The notes: generated by a model from the sequence alone, not told the origin. Shown: positions 1-9,539, counted from the stretch's first letter. The stretch: 64,000 nucleotides of DNA from Chlorobium sp. (GCA_028277485.1 JANQGE010000057.1:16621-80620), one strand, 5' to 3'. Program-made: numbers and translations.

Positions 1-136
1 ACTCTGCCGGCCCGAAAATATTTTACTTTGCAGGATATATTTTCGAACTTTCGCTGCCTGACGGAAGTTGCCGGCCGGATGATGAAGGATCGAATAATTG
101 TAAACAGTTGTTACCACGGGAAACAATCGCAAATAC
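1..136. other. Leader region before the first pst gene
   Basis: No gene can be supported here. It is the upstream region of the first pstB. I see no clear copy of a Pho box, and no PstS coding sequence enters from the left edge. Whether the phosphate-binding protein gene lies just upstream cannot be judged from this window. Confidence 0.4.
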
Positions 137-982
137 ATGCAAGAAGTACTGAAAAAGAAGTCCGCTGAAAAACGCATCCTGGCTCCCAGGGAAAGCCGTA
201 AAACAATCGGGAATATCAATGTTCAGAACCCGCGAATGGTTTGTCGAAACGTTGACGTGTATTACGATGACAAGCAGGCTATTCGAAATGTATCGATCGA
301 CATAGGGCGTAACGAGGTTCTTTCCATGATCGGCCCTTCGGGTTGCGGGAAATCAACCTTTCTGCGGTGTTTGAACCGGATGAACGATACCATTGACAGT
401 TGCCGGGTGACCGGTGAAATTCTTTTTGACGGCAAGGATATCTATGACTCTTCTATAGATGTTGTTCCTCTCAGGGCTCAGATAGGTATGGTTTTCCAGA
501 AACCGAACCCCTTTCCGAAATCGATTTACGAAAATGTTGGCTGGGCCCCTAAAATCCATGGGCTGGTGGAGTCAAAGGCTGAAACGGATGAACTCGTCGA
601 ATCCACTCTGCAGAAGGCCGGATTATGGAATGAGGTCAAAGATCGCCTGGATCAGCCTGGAACAGGCCTTTCCGGAGGGCAGCAGCAGCGTCTTTGCATA
701 GCCCGTGCGATTGCGGTCAGCCCCGAAGTTATTCTCATGGATGAGCCCTGTTCGGCTCTCGATCCTATTGCAACTGCTAAAATCGAAGATCTCATCGACG
801 AGCTGCGGGAGCAGTATACCATTGTCATTGTAACGCATTCAATGCAGCAGGCTTCACGTGTATCCCAACGGACGGCCTTTTTCCATCTCGGAGACCTGAT
901 TGAAGTAGGAACCACAGAAAATATTTTCACCAAGCCGTCTCATCAACTAACCGAGGATTACATTACCGGACGGTACGGCTGA
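137..982 (+). CDS. pstB: Phosphate ABC transporter ATP-binding protein PstB (first copy)
   Basis: This is the cytoplasmic ATPase that powers high-affinity phosphate import together with the PstC and PstA permeases. Its 281 residues carry Walker [10 protein letters not shown] (about 66-74), the Q-loop Gln near 121, the ABC signature LSGGQQQR (about 178-185), Walker B VILMDEP (about 198-204) and the switch His near 234. The first 30 or so residues are a basic extension beyond the usual PstB start. It heads a pstB-pstC-pstA cluster, and pstC follows after 21 nt. A second PstB at 6405 is clearly homologous but not identical. The usual TSALDP after Walker B reads CSALDP here, a mild change. The family assignment is secure. 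Which phosphate-binding protein it serves is not visible in the window. Confidence 0.96.
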   Translation: MQEVLKKKSAEKRILAPRESRKTIGNINVQNPRMVCRNVDVYYDDKQAIRNVSIDIGRNEVLSMIGPSGCGKSTFLRCLNRMNDTIDSCRVTGEILFDGKDIYDSSIDVVPLRAQIGMVFQKPNPFPKSIYENVGWAPKIHGLVESKAETDELVESTLQKAGLWNEVKDRLDQPGTGLSGGQQQRLCIARAIAVSPEVILMDEPCSALDPIATAKIEDLIDELREQYTIVIVTHSMQQASRVSQRTAFFHLGDLIEVGTTENIFTKPSHQLTEDYITGRYG

Positions 983-1003
983 TGTATCAAGCCCACAATT
1001 GTC

Positions 1004-2395
1004 ATGATGTCACCGTTAGCCCTGCTTCTGGCATTGCTCCTGCTATCCGCTGCCGGATATTTTATCGGGCGGAGAAAAGCGCTTTATGCAGCTGACAAGG
1101 CCGGCGGGCCGAACATGCTGCATTCCCGCCCCAACTATTATGGAGTACTGACCGCTCTCTGGTGTTGCCTGCCGGCTTTTTTCCTGTTTATTCTCTGGCT
1201 TGCCTTTGAACAAAGCATCATTACAAGCCTTATGGTGGCTGATCTTCCGCCCGGGCTTCGCAATCTTCCGCAGGAACGTCTCAGTTTGTTTGTAAATGAC
1301 GCCCGGAACCTTGCGAGCGGAAATATCGTGTCGGGTGAGATCACCGCCGAGATGAGGGCGGCGGCGGCGCATTATGTAAATCTTCAGGGCATAGGCAAGA
1401 TGATCGCGGGCGTGACCGTCCTGGTCGTTGCCATTGCAGGTATGTTGTTTGTGCATCGTCATATAACGCCCGAGCTCCGTGCCCGGAACCAGGTAGAGAG
1501 GGCTATCATGGCCCTTTTGATTTTCTGCTCCACCATAGCGATTTTCACTACTATCGGCATCGTGCTTTCCGTGCTCTACGAAGCTGTCAGGTTTTTTCAA
1601 CAGGTGCCGGTCACGGATTTCCTTTTCGGTCTTAAATGGAGCCCTCAAATGGCCATTCGGGAAGAACAGGTTGGTTCTTCAGGAGCTTTCGGAGCCATTC
1701 CGGTATTTGCAGGAACGATGCTTATCTCAGGCATCGCCATGATGGTGGCTGTTCCTATAGGGTTAATGTCAGCCATTTTTCTTTCGGAATATGCCAATAA
1801 GCAGGTTCGGGCCGTAGCCAAGCCGCTGCTCGAAATCCTGGCGGGCGTTCCCACCGTAGTGTATGGTTTTTTTGCGGCTCTTGTTGTCGCACCCGTGATT
1901 CGTGCCGGAGGTTCGCAACTGGGAATCGACGTGTCTTCCGAAAGCGCCCTTGCGGCCGGGCTGGTGATGGGAATCATGATTATCCCGTTTGTCTCTTCTT
2001 TGTCGGATGATGTGATCAACGCTGTTCCCCAGTCTCTCAGGGATGGGGCCTACAGCGTCGGAGCTACCCGTTCTGAAACTATCAAACATGTGCTTATTCC
2101 GGCGGCGCTGCCCGGAATTGTCGGAGGGATACTTCTTGCGGTATCACGAGCGATCGGTGAAACCATGATCGTGGTCATGGCTGCCGGCCTGTCAGCCAAC
2201 CTTACGGCCAATCCGCTGCAGGCTGTGACGACCGTGACGGTGCAAATCGTTACGCTGCTGGTGGGTGACCAGGAATTCGACAGTCCGAAAACTCTTGCGG
2301 CATTTGCCCTGGGGCTCGTGCTGTTTGTTGTAACACTTTTTTTGAACATCATCGCCTTGACGGTGGTCAGAAAATATCGGGAGAGATATGAGTAG
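1004..2395 (+). CDS. pstC: Phosphate ABC transporter permease PstC (first copy, long form)
   Basis: Inner-membrane permease subunit of the phosphate importer. At 463 residues it is longer than the roughly 310-residue classical PstC. An N-terminal membrane segment (about 3-22), a second near 48-70 and a soluble stretch precede the transport core, which begins around residue 225. The core contains the EAA-type coupling loop (VPQSLRDGAYSVGATRSE, about 343-360) followed by the family's AIGET segment. Its end overlaps the start of pstA by 8 nt, which indicates translational coupling. The long N-terminal form is seen in several Gram-negative lineages. Function by family is secure; the role of the N-terminal extension is unknown. 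Confidence 0.93.
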   Translation: MMSPLALLLALLLLSAAGYFIGRRKALYAADKAGGPNMLHSRPNYYGVLTALWCCLPAFFLFILWLAFEQSIITSLMVADLPPGLRNLPQERLSLFVNDARNLASGNIVSGEITAEMRAAAAHYVNLQGIGKMIAGVTVLVVAIAGMLFVHRHITPELRARNQVERAIMALLIFCSTIAIFTTIGIVLSVLYEAVRFFQQVPVTDFLFGLKWSPQMAIREEQVGSSGAFGAIPVFAGTMLISGIAMMVAVPIGLMSAIFLSEYANKQVRAVAKPLLEILAGVPTVVYGFFAALVVAPVIRAGGSQLGIDVSSESALAAGLVMGIMIIPFVSSLSDDVINAVPQSLRDGAYSVGATRSETIKHVLIPAALPGIVGGILLAVSRAIGETMIVVMAAGLSANLTANPLQAVTTVTVQIVTLLVGDQEFDSPKTLAAFALGLVLFVVTLFLNIIALTVVRKYRERYE

Positions 2396-3698
2396 CGTCG
2401 CAAAGAAACCGTCAACCGGAGCGTCAGGAGGCTCAGGCCGGGAGCGCGCTATCGATATTGTCAACAGAAGACTGGCCAAAAGGTACCGGGTTGAAAAACG
2501 TTTCAGGTTTTATGGCCTGTGTTCCATTATAGCAAGCGTGGTATTTCTGGCGGTTCTTTTGACAAGTATTGTCGGTAACGGTTACACCGCATTTTTCCAG
2601 ACCTACATTAAACTGGACGTGGCGCTTGATGCAACGATGCTGGACCGGGCAGATCCGGGCGGTTCGGATTATCAGGGGATAATCAAGAAGTCGATCAATA
2701 AGCTGTACCCAGAAGTCGAGGATCGCAGGAGCAAGCGGGAGCTTTACGCCCTGTTCAGTTCCGGAGCGGCTTTTCAACTGCGGAACACTGTTATGGAAAA
2801 TCCCGACCTGATCGGCACGACCGTAACGTTGTGGGTGCCGGCTGATGACGACGTGGATATGCTGATGAAAGGTCATATAAAAAGGGATGTTCCGGAAAGC
2901 GGACGGCGTTTGAGCGACAAACAGCTTGGATGGATAGACCGGCTTGCGGTTGAGGATAGGATCGAGAAAAGGTTCAATGTGACGTTCTTTACTGCCGGGG
3001 ATTCCAGGGAACCCGAACTGTCTGGGATATGGGGGGCGGTCAAGGGATCGTTTTTCACGCTTCTTATCACGCTCGTACTTTCGTTTCCGATCGGGCTGGC
3101 AGCTGCTGTTTATCTTGAAGAGTTTGCCCCGAAAAATCTTGCCACGGATTTTATCGAGGTCAACATCAACAACCTGGCGGCGGTACCGTCGATTGTTTTC
3201 GGGCTGCTCGGCCTGGCTGTTTTCCTCAACTTTTTCGGTATGCCCCGGTCCACCCCTCTGGTAGGGGGCCTGGTGCTGACGCTTATGACGCTGCCGACCA
3301 TCATTATCGCCAGCAGAGCTGCGCTTAAAGCCGTGCCTCCCTCTATCCGGGAGGCTGCATTGGGGGTCGGCTCTTCCAAAATGCAGATGGTTTCCAGCCA
3401 CGTTTTGCCGCTTGCACTCCCGGGAATGCTTACCGGCACGATCATCGGTATGGCACAGGCACTGGGAGAAACCGCACCCCTCTTGATGATCGGTATGGTT
3501 GCTTTTATCGTGGACGTTCCCGGCGGGTTTACCGATCCCGCAGCCGTTATGCCGGTCCAGATATACCTCTGGGCGGACAGCCCGGAACGCGCTTTTCTGG
3601 AGAGGACATCGGCGGCTATCATGGTACTGCTTGCCTTTTTGATCCTTATGAACGCTACTGCGGTCGTTATGAGGAAACGTTTTGAAAAACGGTGGTAA
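2388..3698 (+). CDS. pstA: Phosphate ABC transporter permease PstA (first copy, long form)
   Basis: Second permease subunit of the first phosphate importer, 436 residues. A basic cytoplasmic N-terminus and one membrane segment (about 43-66) are followed by a hydrophilic, probably periplasmic, region to about residue 205. The permease core then begins near KGSFFTLLITLVLSFPIG. The EAA loop (VPPSIREAALGVGSS) and the downstream ALGETAPLL segment are intact. The 8-nt overlap with pstC suggests coupled translation and a 1:1 permease heterodimer. The gene is followed by a 161-bp gap before the second pst set, where a promoter can be proposed. Confidence 0.93.
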   Translation: MSSVAKKPSTGASGGSGRERAIDIVNRRLAKRYRVEKRFRFYGLCSIIASVVFLAVLLTSIVGNGYTAFFQTYIKLDVALDATMLDRADPGGSDYQGIIKKSINKLYPEVEDRRSKRELYALFSSGAAFQLRNTVMENPDLIGTTVTLWVPADDDVDMLMKGHIKRDVPESGRRLSDKQLGWIDRLAVEDRIEKRFNVTFFTAGDSREPELSGIWGAVKGSFFTLLITLVLSFPIGLAAAVYLEEFAPKNLATDFIEVNINNLAAVPSIVFGLLGLAVFLNFFGMPRSTPLVGGLVLTLMTLPTIIIASRAALKAVPPSIREAALGVGSSKMQMVSSHVLPLALPGMLTGTIIGMAQALGETAPLLMIGMVAFIVDVPGGFTDPAAVMPVQIYLWADSPERAFLERTSAAIMVLLAFLILMNATAVVMRKRFEKRW

Positions 3699-3769
3699 AG
3701 GTGAATCACGGCACGCCGCGAATTGAGGTGTCCATGAGAAGATGTTGCAGTTTTGTAACAAGAGCGGCA

Positions 3770-3798
3770 TTGTCAACTTGAGGAGGGGAGTATACATT
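3770..3798 (+). promoter_or_regulatory. Candidate sigma-70-type promoter for the second pst set
   Basis: TTGTCA (3770-3775) is followed after 17 nt by TACATT (3793-3798), inside an AT-rich stretch about 60 nt before pstC2. The same TTGTCA hexamer is proposed upstream of the DHH phosphoesterase gene at 29634. This is sequence resemblance only; no start site is known. Confidence 0.35.
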
Positions 3799-3859
3799 AT
3801 AAAACAAAATCAAGGCTCGTGTCTGATCGATGCATTTTTAGTTTTAACGTGGGTCCTCT

Positions 3860-5023
3860 ATGGCAGAAACAACTTTGGTTGGGGGGAAAAAATCAGAAGC
3901 CTTTGTGCTTAGCCCCGAAAAGCTGCGCAGGCAGAGAATTGCAAAGTTTATCGGTGAAGGTTTTCTTTTGACCGTAGCGTCGTTTGTCGCTATTGTCGTG
4001 CTGTTTATTTTCTACTTTGTTGCCGTTGATGCAATTCCGTTTTTCCAGCAGCGCGGTTTTGAGGAGTTTTTTACAAGCACCGGCTGGTATCCTGCTGATG
4101 ATCCCGGGGAATTCGGGGCGCTTGCCATTATTTACGGCAGCGGGATGGTGACGATAGGATCGGCGCTCATTGCCGTGCCTCTTGGCATCTCCGCTGCAAT
4201 ATGTCTTAGTGATGTTCTGCCTTTTTCGATAAGACAATACGCCAAGCCGGTTATCGAAATGCTTGCGGCAATTCCTTCCGTAGCCTACGGTTTTTTCGCG
4301 CTGGTGATTTTCGCCCCGTTACTGCAAAACCATGGGGGGCCTATACTGATGTGGGCATGGTGGCTGATTGCGGGTCCTTTTGTTCTTCTGGCGGTCGTTG
4401 TTGCCGGTGATCTGCTGACTTCAAGACAGACAGACGAGTCGAGACGCAAGACAATGCGTACAATGCTCACGGGAGTATTGGGTGTTATTGCGGTGGTGTT
4501 CCTTTACTGGGTAGGAAAGACACTCAATGCGATCCAGATTCTCAGCGGAACAAACGCTCTCAACGTATCGCTTATCCTGAGTTTCATGGCCCTGCCGACA
4601 ATAGTCAGTGTTTCCGAAGACTCCCTGCAAGCTGTCGGGCGGGAGTTGAGAGAGGGCAGTTACGCGCTTGGTGCAACAAGAGCCGAAACTCTTGTGAGAA
4701 CAGTGCTTCCGGCGGCCAGCAGCGGTATTCTGGCTGCGGTTATTCTTGGCATCATGCGGGCAATTGGTGAGACGATGGTTGTGTGGATGGCCTCGGGCAA
4801 CTCTTCGCATATTCCGGATCCGTGGTATAACTATCTTGATTCAATAAGAACGCTTACGGCAACCATTGCCGGTGATATGGGTGAAGCCGATCAGGTTACC
4901 GGTTCGGCACGCTATCATGTGCTGTTTGCCATGGGGCTGTTGCTGCTTGTTTTCAGTTTTATCAGCAACCTTGTCAGCGAAAGAATAGTCATCAGGCAGA
5001 GGAAGATACTTTCCGGTGAATAG
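3860..5023 (+). CDS. pstC: Phosphate ABC transporter permease PstC (second copy)
   Basis: Permease subunit of the second phosphate importer, 387 residues. After a short basic N-terminus it has a membrane segment at about 35-57. A central insertion (around residues 190-225, with charged residues and an extra hydrophobic stretch) interrupts the permease core. The EAA loop (VGRELREGSYALGATRAET) and AIGETMVVWMASG segment match the PstC consensus. It begins its own block, pstC-pstA-pstB-phoU, so gene order differs from the first set (B-C-A). That argues for two separately evolved or acquired transporters rather than a recent tandem copy. It lacks the long N-terminal domain of the first PstC. Confidence 0.93.
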   Translation: MAETTLVGGKKSEAFVLSPEKLRRQRIAKFIGEGFLLTVASFVAIVVLFIFYFVAVDAIPFFQQRGFEEFFTSTGWYPADDPGEFGALAIIYGSGMVTIGSALIAVPLGISAAICLSDVLPFSIRQYAKPVIEMLAAIPSVAYGFFALVIFAPLLQNHGGPILMWAWWLIAGPFVLLAVVVAGDLLTSRQTDESRRKTMRTMLTGVLGVIAVVFLYWVGKTLNAIQILSGTNALNVSLILSFMALPTIVSVSEDSLQAVGRELREGSYALGATRAETLVRTVLPAASSGILAAVILGIMRAIGETMVVWMASGNSSHIPDPWYNYLDSIRTLTATIAGDMGEADQVTGSARYHVLFAMGLLLLVFSFISNLVSERIVIRQRKILSGE

Positions 5024-5051
5024 CTCCTCTCTATCACTTAACTCCTGAACC

Positions 5052-6398
5052 ATGAATCTCGGAACCAGAAAAATTCTCGACCGATCATTTACCGTCGTTG
5101 GCATTACTTCGATTATGCTGATGGCTACAGCCTTGCTGGTTGTAGTGGTGCCGATTTTCACCGGAGGGATTGGTGCAATATATTTCGAGGGTACGATAGA
5201 GCACAGAAAGCTTCAGTACAACGAGTTCGGAAAGGGAGATCGCGGTGCTATCGAAAGACAGATAGCCGAAACGGAACCGTATCGAAATGAGGTGTTCAGA
5301 ATTCTCGATGCTTTCGGTGACGAGATGGAAACGATGGAGCCCGGAGAGAAAAGAAACTATCTTTCCAAGTACAAAAAAGTCAGAAAGATGCTGTCCCGCC
5401 TTCTCGGACCGCTTCCGGGTGACCAAAAGCCTATTCTTTTACGTTACCAGTACGGCAGCACACGCTGGGAGAAAGCTGAGGAACTGCTGCATGATCTCAT
5501 GTTTGTGACAAAGTGGGATTATTCCAATCCGGACGAGATGGCCAAGCGGTATTTTGTTCCGAGGGCCGATGAGTTTGCCGGTACCGCGCTGGCCAGCCTT
5601 TTTCTGTACTTGGAGAACAACCTTGAAAAAATGCTGCTGCCTGAGCGGACTTTCTATTGGGGGTTTCTCACCGACCGTTCGCTTGATGCACACATCTTCG
5701 GAGGCATCTGGGCGGAAATTCAGGGTACTTTTTTCCTTGCAGTTGGGGCTATGCTCTTTGCGTTTCCGCTTGGGGTGATAGCGGCCATCTACTTTACGGA
5801 ATATGCAAGGGATAACTTTTTTACCAGCATCCTGCGCAGTGCCAACAGTACGCTGGCCGGTGTGCCGAGCATCGTTTTCGGCCTTTTTGGCTTGGCCTTT
5901 TTTATCAACACCATCAAGGTATCCGATTCGAAAAGTGTTCTTGCCGGTTCGCTTACGTTGGCAATCATGATACTGCCGACGATAATCCGGGCGGCGGAAG
6001 AGGCGATTCTTGCCGTTCCGAAAACATACAAAGAGGCATCCCTGGCCCTTGGCTCGACGAAATGGAGGACCATCGTGACAGTTATTCTTCCGGCAGCGCT
6101 TCCCGGCATCATTACCGGAGGGATTATCAGCCTCGGCCGTGCAGCCGGTGAAACCGCTCCTATTATCTTTACGGCTGCGGTCAGTGTCGGTGCGACAATC
6201 GGCCTTGCCGATGTGTTTACCATGCCGACGCCGGCACTGTCCTGGAACATTTATAATCTTGCAAGTGAACACGAAGCGGCCAATGAGATCCGGCATGTTC
6301 AGTACGGCATGGTGCTTGCGCTGATATCAATTGTGCTTTTGCTTAATTTATCGGCTATATTGCTGAGGGCACGGATTTCCAAAAAATTAAAAGGTTAA
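5052..6398 (+). CDS. pstA: Phosphate ABC transporter permease PstA (second copy, long form)
   Basis: Permease subunit of the second importer, 448 residues. A first membrane segment (about 15-38) is followed by a soluble, charged region to about residue 215, probably periplasmic. The transport core comes next, with EAA loop VPKTYKEASLALGSTKWRT and the AAGETAPII segment. It starts 28 nt after pstC2 and ends 6 nt before pstB2, consistent with one transcript. Both PstA copies in this window carry large soluble N-terminal insertions. These could contact the binding protein or a regulator, but that is inference. Confidence 0.93.
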   Translation: MNLGTRKILDRSFTVVGITSIMLMATALLVVVVPIFTGGIGAIYFEGTIEHRKLQYNEFGKGDRGAIERQIAETEPYRNEVFRILDAFGDEMETMEPGEKRNYLSKYKKVRKMLSRLLGPLPGDQKPILLRYQYGSTRWEKAEELLHDLMFVTKWDYSNPDEMAKRYFVPRADEFAGTALASLFLYLENNLEKMLLPERTFYWGFLTDRSLDAHIFGGIWAEIQGTFFLAVGAMLFAFPLGVIAAIYFTEYARDNFFTSILRSANSTLAGVPSIVFGLFGLAFFINTIKVSDSKSVLAGSLTLAIMILPTIIRAAEEAILAVPKTYKEASLALGSTKWRTIVTVILPAALPGIITGGIISLGRAAGETAPIIFTAAVSVGATIGLADVFTMPTPALSWNIYNLASEHEAANEIRHVQYGMVLALISIVLLLNLSAILLRARISKKLKG

Positions 6399-6404
6399 AA
6401 AGTA

Positions 6405-7265
6405 ATGCAGATGACTGTTGAAGAAAAAGATACGGACAAGGTCGCGTCAAAAAGTGGTGCGACTCGTGATATTTTTCTTCCTCCTGAGCGTCAGAGGGTC
6501 AGGGATGGCGGAAATCCTCATGTTATGGCAAAGAACTTCTCTATTTTCTACGGGGATTTCGAAGCGGTCAAAAAGGTAAGTGCGGATATTCTCTCAAAGT
6601 ATGTGACGGCTATTATCGGGCCCAGCGGCTGCGGGAAAAGCACATTTCTTCGGGCCATCAACCGCATGAATGATCTTATTCCTTCCTGTTATACAACCGG
6701 CACGCTGATGTTTGACGGGGAGGATATATACGGCAGGTATACCGATGAAGTCCAGCTCAGAAAGAAAATCGGGATGGTTTTTCAGAAACCCAATCCTTTC
6801 CCGAAATCGATTTTTGACAACATTGCATACGGTCCGCGCCTTCATGGCGTAAAAGATAAAAAGGTTCTTGAAGAGATTGTTGAAAAAAGCCTTCGCAAAG
6901 CCGCGTTGTGGGATGAAGTGAAGGACCGCATGGAGAGAAACGCCCTGGGGCTCAGCGGCGGTCAGCAGCAGCGCTTATGTGTTGCAAGAACACTTGCCGT
7001 GGGGCCTGAAATTCTGCTGCTCGATGAGCCTACCTCGGCCCTGGACCCGAAGGCAACCGCAAAAATCGAAGATCTTATCGAGGAATTACGAGGGAGTTAT
7101 ACTATACTTATCGTTACTCATAACATGCAGCAGGCTTCCCGTGTCTCCGACTACACCATGTTTTATTACGAAGGTGATCTTGTGGAATATGCTCCGACAA
7201 AGCAGCTCTTTACCAATCCCCGGGATCAGGTGACGGAAGATTACATTACCGGAAGGTTCAGCTGA
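6405..7265 (+). CDS. pstB: Phosphate ABC transporter ATP-binding protein PstB (second copy)
   Basis: ATPase of the second phosphate importer, 286 residues. Walker [10 protein letters not shown] lies at about 72-80, signature LSGGQQQR at about 183-190 and Walker B ILLLDEP at about 203-209, followed by the canonical TSALDP. It starts 6 nt after pstA2 and is followed by phoU after 20 nt. Conservation with the first PstB is high through the catalytic core, with the N-terminal 35 residues unrelated. The start at 6405 (ATG, in MQMTVEE) is the first in-frame ATG after the pstA2 stop. Confidence 0.96.
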   Translation: MQMTVEEKDTDKVASKSGATRDIFLPPERQRVRDGGNPHVMAKNFSIFYGDFEAVKKVSADILSKYVTAIIGPSGCGKSTFLRAINRMNDLIPSCYTTGTLMFDGEDIYGRYTDEVQLRKKIGMVFQKPNPFPKSIFDNIAYGPRLHGVKDKKVLEEIVEKSLRKAALWDEVKDRMERNALGLSGGQQQRLCVARTLAVGPEILLLDEPTSALDPKATAKIEDLIEELRGSYTILIVTHNMQQASRVSDYTMFYYEGDLVEYAPTKQLFTNPRDQVTEDYITGRFS

Positions 7266-7285
7266 AAACAAAAACTCTACTTTCT

Positions 7286-7975
7286 ATGGCGGACAGACCT
7301 GTTCATGAGCATATCAAGGATTTATCAAATTCTCTGGTTATCCTTTCCGACAAGGTGCTGAGAAACTTTACGAGCGCCATGGATGCTCTGTTAAATCCTG
7401 AAGAAAGCTCGGGCGAGGATATAAGACTTGCCGATGGGGAAATCGATGCTTCCGAAGTCAGGCTCGAAGAGCAGTGCCTGGTGTTTCTGGCGCTGCAGCA
7501 GCCGGTGGCCAGGGATTTAAGGACTATCATCACCATTCTCAAGATAAATACCGACCTGGAAAGAATCGGCGATCTCGCGGTGCATATCTTCGAGAGGGTT
7601 CCGGATGTCGATCACCTGTTCCTTCAGGATTTCCGGTTTGAAAGGATGGGAGGGGTGGCAAAAGAGATGGTGCAGAAATCAATACAGGCTTTTGTTAACC
7701 AGGACCGTCGGCTTGCCGAAGAGGTGTGTGACATGGATGAAGATCTGGATACAATGCATCGTGCAGTGTTCAAGAAAGTATCTGCGGAGATCAGGGATAC
7801 CAGCCGGGATACCAACCAGTATATTGTCGCCATGAGTGTTTCGCGGTATATAGAAAGAATCGGCGATCATGCCACCAGAATAGCCAGGGAGGTTCTTTAT
7901 CTGGTTACCGGAGAGATTGTCCGGCATACGGAAGGTTCCTCCTTTGAAAAGCTCATTCAGTCATTGAAAGATTAA
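7286..7975 (+). CDS. phoU: Phosphate transport regulator PhoU
   Basis: PhoU is a cytoplasmic all-helical protein that links Pst transporter state to PhoR/PhoB signalling and restrains phosphate uptake. The 229 residues contain two PhoU repeats, each with a metal-binding signature: LERIGDLAVHIFERV (about 92-106) and IERIGDHATRIAREV (about 190-204). It is the last gene of the pstC-pstA-pstB-phoU block, the usual position. The GTG/ATG choice is unproblematic: ATG at 7286 gives MADRPVHEHI. No PhoR or PhoB gene is in the window. Confidence 0.94.
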   Translation: MADRPVHEHIKDLSNSLVILSDKVLRNFTSAMDALLNPEESSGEDIRLADGEIDASEVRLEEQCLVFLALQQPVARDLRTIITILKINTDLERIGDLAVHIFERVPDVDHLFLQDFRFERMGGVAKEMVQKSIQAFVNQDRRLAEEVCDMDEDLDTMHRAVFKKVSAEIRDTSRDTNQYIVAMSVSRYIERIGDHATRIAREVLYLVTGEIVRHTEGSSFEKLIQSLKD

Positions 7976-8109
7976 CCCCGGTTTTATTTTTTTCTTGCAA
8001 TTGACCCGTTCACTCAGCTAAATTATCACCACCTAACCGGCATAATTCACCAAAGGAATAAGAGGGAGAGCGAGGAGTAAGAAAGTGCCAGGTGTCAGGC
8101 GGGAAAAAA

Positions 8110-8270
8110 TAATCGGGGATCGGGTTTCGGGGTCGAAAGGGAATCCGTTGGCAATCGGCAATGTTAACAGATGTTGCCATTGTGCTAACGAGCTATCATC
8201 ATAGCCATACTATAATTCGATTCCCGATACCGATAGCGACGCCGAGCCCCGAAAGAAACAAATAGAAATC
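8110..8270 (+). repeat. Second repeat family, copy 1 (partial)
   Basis: A GATCGGGTTTCGGGGTCGAAA-like left arm (about 8116-8140) is matched by an approximately complementary right arm, CCGATAGCG..CCGAGCCCCGAAAG (about 8230-8256). The same arms occur at about 44527-44610 and, in part, at 51750-51805. The arms could pair as an imperfect stem. There is no open reading frame inside. Confidence 0.5.
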
Positions 8271-8409
8271 AAGGGTTAGGTTTCGAGGTCCATCTTTTGC
8301 CTTTTGACCTTTGACTTTCTTGACATGGATGCTGGTTCTCATGTGAAAGCTACAGTCCTGGTGTTCGGACTCTCATGAATTATTCCGGCTAAGTTGAGCG
8401 TTGTTATTA

Positions 8410-8522
8410 GGGCACCTCAATTGTCGTGAGCGACATGAGTACGAGGCGGACGGAGCACAGAAACCCTTTCCTATCCGGCCAACGAAGTAATCAGGGCGCA
8501 CAACAAATTAATAGAGGTGCCC
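8410..8522 (+). repeat. GGCACC palindromic element, short form, complete
   Basis: A 113-bp element starting GGGCACCTCAATTGTCGTG and ending ATAGAGGTGCCC, with imperfect terminal inverted repeats. The centre carries the short-form sequence CCCTTTCCTATCCGG instead of the GTACAC dyad of the long form. The orientation is taken as forward (left end, then GAGTACGAGGCGGACGGAG). Confidence 0.85.
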
Positions 8523-8613
8523 ATTAGTCACTGTTTAACAATCGCCCGATGCAGGCTCCGGTTTTTATGGAATTTCTTCTCCTCTTTACAAACAGCTTAG
8601 CGAATACTGAACA

Positions 8614-9369
8614 ATGCTAAAACTTTTCGGAAAAAAATCCGGTTCCCCCGGTGACAGTACGGCCAGAAAGGGGATTGAAAAAGTTGCACGTCCCGATGCT
8701 TTTACGATCAAGATCGACCCCGGTAAGTTCAATCTTGCAACCAAGCCTGCCGGACCCGTCCATGAGCAGCTTGAAACACTCAAGCAGAAGCTGACGAAGC
8801 TCTCGTCGAATGTCGAGAACAATCTGATGCTTGTTATACGTGCATCGACCAAGAAAAACAGCGACCTTGCGCAATCTGCTTTTGAATTTGACAAGGAATA
8901 TATTCAGAAGGGCAAGTTCGAGGTCGAGTATCTCTGCCTGGCATACAGCTATTTCCAGGATCTTGATGAGGAAAACAGGAAGGTGGTTGACACGGCTCGC
9001 GAAATTATGCAAAAACTGGAGTCGATCGGTCAGTATGCACTCAACATTGCTGACAAAACAGAGTACATTCAGCTCGCCAATACAGAGGTGCTGCACAAGG
9101 ATGAGTATGATCTTAAGCCCATGGGGGATATTACCGCTGAAATGATCAAAAAGGTTGTGGAAGCTTTTGTGAGCGGTAATTACAAACATGCATCCGAGAC
9201 ACTCGACATGATGAAAGAGGTCGAGGAGATTTACGGAAAAGCGGTTAAAAAGCTTAAGGAAGAAGTCTCCGACCCAAACATCACCAATTCCACAGGAATT
9301 CTGTCCGTTGTCGAGCATGTGAAAGCGTCGGCGGACATATCATGTGATATTGCCCGGATGCTGCTGTAA
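8614..9369 (+). CDS. Divergent PhoU-like protein
   Basis: A 251-residue soluble helical protein with PhoU-like architecture: a roughly 40-residue non-helical N-terminus, then helices with heptad-like spacing. The first PhoU signature is recognisable but altered. LESIGQYALNIADKTEY (about 136-152) replaces the E-R-I-G-D metal ligand pattern, with Gln in place of the conserved Asp. The second repeat (VEHVKASADISCDIA, near the C-terminus) has lost the motif. It lies downstream of a complete pst-phoU block but is separated by a 638-bp spacer, so it is probably its own unit. The best guess is a PhoU paralogue with altered or lost metal binding. A role in phosphate signalling is inferred from context only. 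Confidence 0.7.
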   Translation: MLKLFGKKSGSPGDSTARKGIEKVARPDAFTIKIDPGKFNLATKPAGPVHEQLETLKQKLTKLSSNVENNLMLVIRASTKKNSDLAQSAFEFDKEYIQKGKFEVEYLCLAYSYFQDLDEENRKVVDTAREIMQKLESIGQYALNIADKTEYIQLANTEVLHKDEYDLKPMGDITAEMIKKVVEAFVSGNYKHASETLDMMKEVEEIYGKAVKKLKEEVSDPNITNSTGILSVVEHVKASADISCDIARMLL

Positions 9370-9398
9370 CCTGGTTACAGTTTTTCCTGATGATACTG

Positions 9399-9539
9399 GG
9401 CACCTCTATAAATTGTCGTGCGCGCCTTGATTACTTCGTTAGCCGGTGCTCGAAATCCTCATGTACTCTATGTACGCTCTGGTTTCTGTGCTCCGTTCGC
9501 CTCGTACTCAAGTCGCTCACGACAATTTATAGAGGTGCC
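9399..9539 (-). repeat. GGCACC palindromic element, long form, with perfect 22-bp ends
   Basis: This is the best-preserved copy, 141 bp. The 22 bases at 9399-9420 are the exact reverse complement of 9518-9539. The interior reads in reverse relative to the 37067 copy and carries the central GTAC..GTAC dyad (about 9461-9476). It begins 29 nt after the stop of the PhoU-like gene. Confidence 0.92.

Larger units (their letters stand above)
7976..8613. other. Long spacer with two repeat families
   Basis: No gene is supported in this 638-bp gap. It holds part of a second inverted-repeat family (about 8110-8270), simple-sequence words such as CTTTTGACCTTTGACTTTC (about 8299-8318), and a full short-form copy of the palindromic GGCACC element (8410-8522). 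The final 90 bp before the PhoU-like gene should contain its promoter; I see no convincing hexamer pair. Confidence 0.6.

Noticed and set aside
2433..3797. 454-residue minus-strand frame over pstA1
   Set aside because: Antisense shadow of a conserved gene; compositional bias and lack of domain features match other such frames.
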